Part shown: piece by piece, positions 34,910 through 41,523 of the stretch | How positions within the stretch are numbered: the stretch's first letter is position 1 | Layout of the letters: each line of letters begins with the position of its first letter | The notes under the pieces: generated by a model | Seen by the model: only the letters and a program-made list of their open reading frames with translations | Told to the model about the DNA's origin: nothing | Database searches by the model: none | Source of the DNA: an uncultured Ignavibacteriota bacterium | Lineage (GTDB): Bacteria > Bacteroidota > Ignavibacteria > Palsa-1295 | Length of the DNA: 43,894 nt | Direction of reading: 5' to 3' | Assembly (NCBI GenBank): GCA_903900335.1 | Contig: CAIUMP010000031.1 | Span: forward strand, 1 to 43,894 | Program-made: the position numbers and the translations under genes

Positions 34910-34913
34910 GCGC

Positions 34914-36203
34914 CTAATTTCCCCACCGATACGTAGCGAGCTTCCAGCCATCCGGCGACTGAACCGTGACCAATACTTGATCGTTTTGGGGATCGTAGGT
35001 CGCATAAAGAGGCATCCCAATACTCAAATTATACGGCAACTCCATCTGCTTGAGTAGGTCACCGTCCAGCGAATACTCTTGAATTACAAAAATGTACTTC
35101 CACGGGTACCACTGAATCTTATTGCTTGTGACAGCAATAATGGTGTTCCTCTTTGAAACAGAGATGTTGAGCATCCATACGCGAATGAGCGCACCAATAC
35201 TATCCATATTAACACTCTTCTGATGACGCATGAATACAGTCTTTCCTGCGCGAAAGAAAGTGTCGTTGTTGAAGGGAAGGTTTTTCAATTCGAAGGACGT
35301 CCTGTTAGCTAGATCATAAATTCGAGGAAGTGTGTTAAAAGCCGCGTGGGGATGATCCGAACTGTCCAAGCACAGGTGCGGCCTCATGTTGCCGTAGTCA
35401 ATTACGGAGTTATGGCATTCTGGCGGTAGAAGCGCCAAATCAACCAATTTCTTTCCGCTTGAAGCAAACGAGGCTACTGCCCACATCGAGTCGTATAGGT
35501 TCTTCTTGAATCCAAGCCAATATTCCTCATCAAGATAAACAACACTTCTGTCCCTTGAACACGTCAAGCCATTACATTCTTGGTAGATCTGGTACTCGTT
35601 TACTCTTTGATGCTCCGTCGGAATTATTCGGTACTTCCCGTCACGCGTGTTTGCAATAACCAAGGTAGTGAACTTAGCGATGTTCGTAGGCATACTGAAC
35701 GAGGGGTCCTCCCTCGCTCGTGCGAACGCCAAGACATGCCCGGCTAATAGTACTTCCGTGTCATTCAAAAATATGCCATTCTCGAGCGCATTTGGAAGGT
35801 TCTTCCTCTGAAGCAGGAGTGGCATTGCTCGGCCGATTGAGTCTCTGATATGGTCTCCCCTCATTAGTACAAGATGGTCAAAGAAGTGAGGATTGATCGC
35901 CACAATCGAGTCGGACATGGATGCACTGAAGTAATAGGATCTAATTAGTCGACCGGATCTTGAAAATATGGAACCTCGACCAGTGCTTTCGTCAACGAGC
36001 AAGACTTCCTGCCCGTCCGGACTCAAGCTTAAGTTCTGCACCTCATGAATGATTGTGTCTCCGGGTTCATCGAGTGCAACAAGAGAGACAAGCGCAGTTG
36101 AGTCAATAGTAGAGGGCTTCGTCGCGGCGGCACCCGTGCATGAAAACACAGGTAGCAGCATACAGATTATACCTAGATGTCTCAATTTGTTGACAGTTCG
36201 CAT
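34914..36203 (-). CDS. Beta-propeller-like lipoprotein (module A)
   Basis: 429 residues with lipoprotein signal (MRTVNKLRHLGIICMLLPVF then SC). The mature N-terminus, VALDEPGDTIIHEVQNLSLS PDGQEVLLVDESTGRG, parallels the module B protein (SSVNSLDVSPDGTKVLIGD). Blade-like strands continue to the end (DQVLVTVQSPDGWKLATYRW). It is followed by the thioredoxin-like gene 5 bp away and preceded by the peptide gene ~50 bp upstream. Probable role: periplasmic or surface binding/sensing of a partner. Exact family not identifiable by eye. Confidence 0.75.
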   Translation of the reverse strand: MRTVNKLRHLGIICMLLPVFSCTGAAATKPSTIDSTALVSLVALDEPGDTIIHEVQNLSLSPDGQEVLLVDESTGRGSIFSRSGRLIRSYYFSASMSDSIVAINPHFFDHLVLMRGDHIRDSIGRAMPLLLQRKNLPNALENGIFLNDTEVLLAGHVLAFARAREDPSFSMPTNIAKFTTLVIANTRDGKYRIIPTEHQRVNEYQIYQECNGLTCSRDRSVVYLDEEYWLGFKKNLYDSMWAVASFASSGKKLVDLALLPPECHNSVIDYGNMRPHLCLDSSDHPHAAFNTLPRIYDLANRTSFELKNLPFNNDTFFRAGKTVFMRHQKSVNMDSIGALIRVWMLNISVSKRNTIIAVTSNKIQWYPWKYIFVIQEYSLDGDLLKQMELPYNLSIGMPLYATYDPQNDQVLVTVQSPDGWKLATYRWGN

Positions 36204-36254
36204 GTGCTGGTCACAAGAGAGGGAACCCGTTCAGCCCGAGTTCCCCCATGAGTA

Positions 36255-36563
36255 TCAGTTATTGATTAGTGTACCTGAATCCTGGGATGCATCGTTGGGA
36301 TCATAACCGTTGTCAGGCTGATTTATCACTCCTTTAACAACCAATGTATGTCCCCCATTTGTGGTATACCAGCAATTCCCTGTTCCGGAACAATGGACCG
36401 TCACCGTTCCATTTGGATTAGTTGTCCCTGTGCCACAATTCCCCGTGATAGCAGGTCCACTCCATGTTCCTGGCCCATTAAACTCTTGGTCAGCGTGAAG
36501 GACGCCTATTGCCGGGATTGCCAATATCAGCCCCAAGACAAAAAGACTTATCTTCTTTCTCAT
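36255..36563 (-). CDS. Small exported CxGxGxC peptide (module A)
   Basis: 102 residues. Signal peptide MRKKISLFVLGLILAIPAIG ... LHA-D. The mature ~78 residues are rich in Gly, Asn, Thr and end NQPDNGYDPNDASQDSG. Cysteines: Cys43, Cys58 and Cys64, the last two in HCSGTGNCWYTTNGG, the CxGxGxC motif shared with peptide B. The segment after it also aligns (GGHTLVVKG versus GSGLHVNDG). First gene after the leader repeat, so translated first within the module. The start has no Shine-Dalgarno sequence, as often in Bacteroidota. Confidence 0.65.
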   Translation of the reverse strand: MRKKISLFVLGLILAIPAIGVLHADQEFNGPGTWSGPAITGNCGTGTTNPNGTVTVHCSGTGNCWYTTNGGHTLVVKGVINQPDNGYDPNDASQDSGTLINN

Positions 36564-36591
36564 AGTGTTTGTTTCAATATGGATATATGTT

Positions 36592-36613
36592 CACCGTGCT
36601 ATCATGCACGGTG
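36592..36613 (-). promoter_or_regulatory. Leader hairpin, copy A
   Basis: CACCGTGC-TATCAT-GCACGGTG (or its complement) forms an 8-bp perfect stem ~30 bp upstream of the peptide start. Same position as the hairpin at 34092-34116, different sequence. Confidence 0.5.
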
Positions 36614-36615
36614 CG

Positions 36616-36772
36616 TTCCCCCCCTCCCCAAAAGCTGGTTCGCGATCGAAGGATGGCCTGTCCTTCGAGCCAGCAATTAGCAGAGCGAGGTTAATAGTAA
36701 GAGTCGTTTCGCACCCAAAATGGGACAGACAAAATTCATTTTTTTGAAGATTTATTTTTGGGCTTCGTTCGG
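36616..36772 (-). repeat. ~155-bp leader direct repeat, copy A
   Basis: Near-identical to 34121-34275. It overlaps the 3' end of the sigma-like gene and runs to the peptide A leader hairpin. Includes the TCGAAGGA-CAGGCCA-TCCTTCGA hairpin. It probably carries the promoter and leader of each module; the unit appears duplicated with its genes. Confidence 0.85.
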
Positions 36773-37312
36773 GCTGGCTTTTTGCCGGCGGGGGGGGGGG
36801 GCAGAAATTCCCTGCTCGCGTAGCATCTCCCGTTTTGCCTCCTCGCGTAACTTCCCCATCGCGCGAGTGTACCGCTTGCGAATGGTCTCCACTTTTTCAC
36901 CCAGCGTGGTTGCCAACTCACTAAAGGGAATATCAAAAATGGTGTGCTGCATCACAAGCTCCTCCTCGTGCTGCTCGAGCATCTTCAAAAGGCTCATCAT
37001 ATCGATCGTTGCCTCCGCTCTCTGCGCCGCACTTTCCTCATAGATCGGTTCGAGCAACAACGCTTCAATAGAAATAAAGCGCTTTCCATAGCCGAGCATG
37101 TTCTTAACAGCATTGCCAGCAACGACGATGGTCCAATCCTCTCGTTTGCCACGTCGTTCAATATCTGCCGCCTTCGGCTCAATCAGCCACTGCTCGCGGG
37201 CATGTGCCAAAGCGTCTTCAACGTCCTGTCGCTGGGCCTTACGGAAAATTCCGTGAAGCCTCATTTGAATGTTCCACCAAAACTGCTTCTCAACTTCCGA
37301 CATTACTGGCAT
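36752..37312 (-). CDS. Divergent RNA polymerase sigma-factor-like protein with a homopolymer tract
   Basis: 186 residues from ATG 37312 (37303 also possible); a longer frame has no family character upstream. Helical, no signal peptide. The C-terminal half has a region-4-like helix-turn-helix: LKMLEQHEEELVMQHTIFDI, then PFSELATTLGEKVETIRKRYTRAMGKLREEAKR. Region 2 is weak (MRLHGIFRKAQRQDVEDALA HAREQW). It lies directly before module A and could activate it. The last codons cross a run of 12 G (12 C on the coding strand). With the run as given the tail reads APPPRRQKASPNEAQK. One base fewer gives APPPAGKKPARTKPKNKSSK and a stop at 36736. Confidence 0.65.
   Translation of the reverse strand: MPVMSEVEKQFWWNIQMRLHGIFRKAQRQDVEDALAHAREQWLIEPKAADIERRGKREDWTIVVAGNAVKNMLGYGKRFISIEALLLEPIYEESAAQRAEATIDMMSLLKMLEQHEEELVMQHTIFDIPFSELATTLGEKVETIRKRYTRAMGKLREEAKREMLREQGISAPPPRRQKASPNEAQK
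36790..36801. repeat. 12-base G homopolymer in coding sequence
   Basis: Twelve consecutive G in the last ~20 codons of the sigma-like gene; possible slippage site. Confidence 0.9.
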
Positions 37313-37410
37313 GGCCACAGAACGAGAATAATGCAAGAGTGTAGAGGATATGATATGCTCTTTGAAAAGGAGGCCACAACAATTGGTTCCAATTTGGGAA
37401 TATGCGCGTT

Positions 37411-38526
37411 TTACAACGGCGACTTCACCACCCATGCCCGGTGAATCACGGCGTCTGGAAAGCGAGAATCTCGCGTGGTAAAGATGAACGCAAACTGCGA
37501 TTCGGTTGCTTCCGTTAGCGTGCGGTCGTTCACTTGTTTCTTTGCTCGCTTGCCTGGTGTGGAGGCTGTGAGGAAATCGAGGACATTGTCTCTCGTGAGA
37601 TCCGGATTGGCCCCGTTTGTTGGTGCAAGCGCGATGGCTTCCGTCGCCCAGGCGCGCAAATGTTTGTGCCATGCAGATGTGAACATCTCGTGCGAACCAT
37701 ACATATCTCCGCCGACAATCTTTCCATCCAGCGCATATATTGCCCCGACGGAATGCTCTATGTTGGAGGCGAGATCACCAAAGTGTTTCTCGTAAGAGTT
37801 TCTGGGCACGTCGAGCGATTTGCTTTCGAGCGCAAGTTGCAAACTCGTTGGAGACGGATTCCGGGTGACGCTGTCCTTCAGATTATTCGAGAGAGCAGTT
37901 TGCGTCTGCGCCACATCATGCCAGATGGATTCCTGCACCGCGTCACTGCCAATGCTCTCGAACTGCGGCATGGTGCCAAGCGCCTCCAGCAGTTTTAGTT
38001 GATCGGGATCCGGAGCAGTACGACCACCAAGATGTGGCGTGAGAAGCATCCCCGTCAACTCATGCTGAGCGATGACCCGCATGTGGTGCATCGGTGCCAT
38101 TTCGTGTGATGCACTAAATGTCTCGATCGGCTCCGCACCACGCTTGAAGGAACGTCCCTTCTCCACACAATAGACATTGAGGTCGCGCGAGGTGTCATGC
38201 CCAGCGACGACCATGTCGCTTGCAACCATGCGATCCTGCTGCCCGCCTTTGAGAATTGCCGAGGACTCGATGAAGAGATCAGTGTCCGAGCGATTCTCGA
38301 TCCACAGCTTCTGACTATTATTCTCGTGAATTACCGCTCGACCTGTTGCAAGCGCCCTTTCCAATGTGACATACGTGTGAGGGACATCGTCCCGCAACTC
38401 AATCGGAAATATCGTCAGCCTTCCATAGCTTCGCGGCTCGCGAACGATGAGCGAGTCCAGCGAGGCATGCGCCGACATCGGCAGGAATACGACAACAACA
38501 AGAGTAACGAAGATCGACCGAATCAT
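37411..38526 (-). CDS. ARPP-1 / DUF6569 family exported protein
   Basis: 371 residues from ATG 38526 (MIRSIFVTLVVVVFLPMSAHA-S signal peptide); the longer frame adds unlikely residues. Family pattern: TYVTLERALATGRAVIHENN, LWIENRSDTDLFIESSAILK GGQQDRMV, VVAGHDTSRDLNVYCVEKGR. C-terminal half is less typical (ASNIEHSVGAIYALDGKIVGGDMYGS). The family was named for association with ARG and rhodanese/phosphatase proteins and has no clear enzymatic role. Exported to the periplasm here. Located between the SIMPL protein gene and the sigma-like gene, all on the minus strand. Confidence 0.78.
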   Translation of the reverse strand: MIRSIFVTLVVVVFLPMSAHASLDSLIVREPRSYGRLTIFPIELRDDVPHTYVTLERALATGRAVIHENNSQKLWIENRSDTDLFIESSAILKGGQQDRMVASDMVVAGHDTSRDLNVYCVEKGRSFKRGAEPIETFSASHEMAPMHHMRVIAQHELTGMLLTPHLGGRTAPDPDQLKLLEALGTMPQFESIGSDAVQESIWHDVAQTQTALSNNLKDSVTRNPSPTSLQLALESKSLDVPRNSYEKHFGDLASNIEHSVGAIYALDGKIVGGDMYGSHEMFTSAWHKHLRAWATEAIALAPTNGANPDLTRDNVLDFLTASTPGKRAKKQVNDRTLTEATESQFAFIFTTRDSRFPDAVIHRAWVVKSPL

Positions 38527-38642
38527 GACCAGACCAACGGAGAAGCCTACCCGATAAAATCCCGCCGACGCACACTCCGACTCCCTAGGGTGAAGCAAGC
38601 CGGCGGAGCCAAGGCGTCGAAACCCCGCTTAGGTTGAAATTT

Positions 38643-39344
38643 CTACTTCAATTCGAAGACGACCTTCAACTCGGCTTTCTCCGTCAATGTATTTGGCTGT
38701 GCCTGTTGGCCTTTCTTCCCCTCACGCTCTTCGCGCTCCTCTTCGCTTCCAGCCGGCGCAGACTTTCCGCCGTCTTCCGCTTCGGAGATAGAGACGATAT
38801 CCCCGATCGACTTGCCCATTCCCTTCGCGAGCGCTGCTGCCTCTTTCTTTGCGTTCGCGATCGCACTCTTCATCGCATCCTCGTGCAGCGTGCGTCCACC
38901 ACCCAAGCTAAAGGCACCAACTGCAACAGAGCCAGCACCATTTGCCGTAGCGAGATCGATCAGGCGAGGCAAGTCCTTCACCTCTTCAAGTTCAACATCA
39001 AGCGGCGTATCCATACGGTACCCGATAATGCGTGTCCCGGCTTGACCATACTCCATGTTCGGCAACAGGCGAAATGGCTGTACGGCGATATCGCCAGCTT
39101 TTACGCCACCATCGACAAGTGCTTTCTTCAGTCGTGATACGACATCATTTTGCTTGACAAAGAGGCCAGTCGCAGTCTGATCCTGACTGGAAACAGTGAA
39201 CTGCAATGACACGCGATCCGCTGCAGCGCTCGCGCTGCCAGATGAAAGCACCGTGAGGGTGCGCTCGCTCGACTGGGCCCTAACTGCACCTGCGAGGCCC
39301 ATCACTCCGCACATGATCGCTACGAATGTAAGATTCGATTTCAT
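38643..39344 (-). CDS. SIMPL domain (DUF541) periplasmic protein
   Basis: 233 residues. Signal peptide MKSNLTFVAIMCGVMGLAGA-VRAQ. SIMPL landmarks: RTLTVLSSGSASAAADRVSL, QPFRLLPNMEYGQAGTRIIG YRM, AKKEAAALAKGMGKSIGDIV and ELKVVFELK. A Lys/Glu/Gly-rich insert (EEEREEREGKKGQQAQP) precedes the last strands. Members are periplasmic or outer-membrane proteins of uncertain function (E. coli YggE reduces oxidative stress). First gene of the long minus-strand run. Confidence 0.9.
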   Translation of the reverse strand: MKSNLTFVAIMCGVMGLAGAVRAQSSERTLTVLSSGSASAAADRVSLQFTVSSQDQTATGLFVKQNDVVSRLKKALVDGGVKAGDIAVQPFRLLPNMEYGQAGTRIIGYRMDTPLDVELEEVKDLPRLIDLATANGAGSVAVGAFSLGGGRTLHEDAMKSAIANAKKEAAALAKGMGKSIGDIVSISEAEDGGKSAPAGSEEEREEREGKKGQQAQPNTLTEKAELKVVFELK

Positions 39345-39513
39345 AAAAAGCTTCCTATAAAATTATGACGATTGAACGATAGACTTCTTCACTCCACCAA
39401 CTATTTCTACAAATTTACACTCAAAATCTCCTGCACGCTTCGAACGCATTCTTCGAAGATCTCAAACTATTAAAGACGCATCGTTGTATTTATCATCTGC
39501 GTTTGTTGCGCAC

Positions 39514-39531
39514 GAGACGACAGCTCGTCTC
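39514..39531. promoter_or_regulatory. Short perfect hairpin upstream of the ligase gene
   Basis: GAGACGA-CAGC-TCGTCTC, 7-bp stem, 50 bp before the GTG start at 39581. It would lie inside the coding region if the TTG at 39503 were used, which is one reason to prefer the later start. Confidence 0.4.
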
Positions 39532-39580
39532 ACAAATCTTATTTCCGTCGAGCACGAACTTCACCAAATCGACCAACCAC

Positions 39581-40663
39581 GTGGCGCGTCCGATCGTAGT
39601 AGCTCTCCTCTATAACGACATCCCGCTCACTGCATCTGCTGGCGACGATCCCGTCGATCTCTCGCCGGAAGCGCTTGGCTTCACTCCGTACTTCGATCTC
39701 GAAGATATTCCTGCTGAGCAGGAATACACCAACATCGAACATGCCCTCGTCGATGCCGGATACAAGGTCGCCAGCTATAACGTCAAGGACCGCTTCGAGC
39801 GCCTCTTCAAATTTCTCGCTCGACGCAAGATCGACGTCGTCTTTAACCTCGTCGAATTCTTTCACGGTCGTCCCGAGCAGGAGATGAACGTCGCATCCTT
39901 CTACGAACTTCTCGAAATCCCCTACACCGGCGCGCCGCCGATGACCCTCGCCCTCTGCCAGAACAAGCCGATGGCGAAAGCCATTCTCCGCTCCTACGAC
40001 CTTCCCACGCCACGCTCCATGACAGTCCGCACCATGGCCGACTTCAAGTCGCGCCATAACCTGCACTACCCGGTCATCGTAAAGCCCGCTTGCGAGGACG
40101 GCTCCGGCGGCATCGAAAATGCCAGCATCGTCAGCACACTCGAAGATCTCAAAGCCCGAACAGAGTACGTTCTCAGCGACTTCAAAATGGACGCCCTCAT
40201 CGAGGAATATATAGAGGGCCGCGAGCTCAACGTAGCAGTACTCGGAAACGGCCCCGACCGCCGCGCCCTCCCCATTTCTGAGATCGAGTTCGGCGGCATG
40301 CCCGAACACCTTTATAAAATTGTCAGCTACCAGGCAAAGTGGGATCCCATGCACGAGGCCTACCACAAGACCATCCCTTCCTGCCCCGCCGATCTGCCCC
40401 CGGCGATCACCGAATACGCCCAGCAACTCGCGCTCAAGGCCACCGAGGCCCTCGGCACCCGAGACTATGCCCGGGTAGACATGCGCATGAATAAAGACGG
40501 TGAGCTGTTCATCCTGGAAGTCAACCCCAACCCTAATCTTTCCGAAGGAACAGGAATCGCCAGAAGCGCAGAGGCGGCCGGTTTCGCCTTCAAGGATTTG
40601 CTCGGAAACATCGTCGAGTCTGCTCTTTCCCGCGACAAGCACAAATCCGCTGGTGACGAGTAG
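39581..40663 (+). CDS. ATP-grasp protein, D-alanine--D-alanine ligase homologue
   Basis: 360 residues from GTG 39581 (VARPIVVALLYNDIPL), chosen over TTG 39503 because family N-termini begin with this beta strand. ATP-grasp features: FNLVEFFHGRPEQEMNVASF, EIPYTGAPPMTLALCQNKPM AK, LHYPVIVKPACEDGSGGI, IEEYIEGRELNVAVLG, RVDMRMNKDGELFILEVNPN PNLSEGTGIARSAEAAG. The order matches D-Ala-D-Ala ligases; the acceptor may be D-Ala or another amino acid, and the canonical ddl cell-division context is absent. GC-rich third codon positions make a long open frame on the other strand. Confidence 0.85.
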   Translation: MARPIVVALLYNDIPLTASAGDDPVDLSPEALGFTPYFDLEDIPAEQEYTNIEHALVDAGYKVASYNVKDRFERLFKFLARRKIDVVFNLVEFFHGRPEQEMNVASFYELLEIPYTGAPPMTLALCQNKPMAKAILRSYDLPTPRSMTVRTMADFKSRHNLHYPVIVKPACEDGSGGIENASIVSTLEDLKARTEYVLSDFKMDALIEEYIEGRELNVAVLGNGPDRRALPISEIEFGGMPEHLYKIVSYQAKWDPMHEAYHKTIPSCPADLPPAITEYAQQLALKATEALGTRDYARVDMRMNKDGELFILEVNPNPNLSEGTGIARSAEAAGFAFKDLLGNIVESALSRDKHKSAGDE

Positions 40664-41391
40664 CTTCCTCAGCGGCACCGCAAAATATTTTGTGCGTGTG
40701 TGTCTATTCGCGATTCATAATTCTCTGCTGTATGACAACTTTTGCTTTTCAAATCCCAAGTTCCCGCTGTTTTTCCGAAAAACCGATGCCGCACAGAACA
40801 AACGGTAATCCCTGAAAAGCCTGTCGATAAGCAACTTCTTCAATCTTCAAGGACTCCCCTCCGGTTCGTCCGTCATCCTGAGCTTGCGAAGGATCCCTTC
40901 CGGAAATGCCCTCACCCTCGTGCGCGTGAATTCACCCAGTAACCCAGCGGCCCAAACCGACCTAATATATAGTGCGTGTCAATTCATAATTCATGAACTT
41001 CTCATATAAATCAACAGCTTACAGCTTTTTGTCTATATGACAGAAAACGCTTTCCATAAATATTTTGCGGTTCCAAAACCGACGGAATTCGGTATAGAAG
41101 CAAAGAATTCTTCGAAAATCGCGCACGCGCCGAGACTTACAACCACCGCACAGAAATGCTTGTCTCAAAACAGAACACACCGTGCCATAAGCGGGCACGT
41201 GAACTTCACGTCATTGCAAATTGGAATGATGGGGAGGGGGCGGCGAGACAACTATTTGCGGAGACTGGACGCAGTTAGTAACTGCGGGGTCGGGCTGGAA
41301 GCCACGACCTCCCCGACCCCGCGCCCAATTATTTTCATTTTTCTTGCCCCCTTAGCTGTTACCTTTTTGCCGGTTTGGTGGTCTTTATTAT
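40664..41391. other. Non-coding stretch with dispersed repeats
   Basis: Contains GTCATCCTGAGC...GAAGGATC (40872-40895), a common dispersed repeat type. A 142-codon plus frame (41037-41465) overlaps the next gene's possible start and has no protein features. Homopurine patches and a GC-rich hairpin (41284-41322) follow. Confidence 0.5.
41284..41322 (+). terminator. GC-rich hairpin with downstream T-rich stretch
   Basis: GCGGGGTCGGG (41284-41294) pairs with CCCGACCCCGC (41312-41322), 11 bp, followed by CCAATTATTTTCATTTTTC. Could end readthrough from the ligase gene. Confidence 0.45.
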
Positions 41392-41523
41392 ATGGGAATT
41401 CGTCTGATTGGGATTTTGATGCGCAGGAGCGTTCTGCTTGCGGCGCTGGGGGTGCTGTGCGGTGAAGGTATGCCCACTTCGCAAACCCCACCGAGGCGAG
41501 CGAGGACGTTCGAGCTACGCGCT

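Noticed and set aside
39539-40678. 379-codon minus-strand open frame across the whole ligase gene
   Set aside because: It mirrors the plus-strand ATP-grasp gene, whose motifs are clear; the open antisense frame follows from its GC-rich third codon positions. No independent family signal.
41037-41465. 142-codon plus-strand frame
   Set aside because: Overlaps the start region of the large secreted protein and a terminator-like hairpin; no family features.
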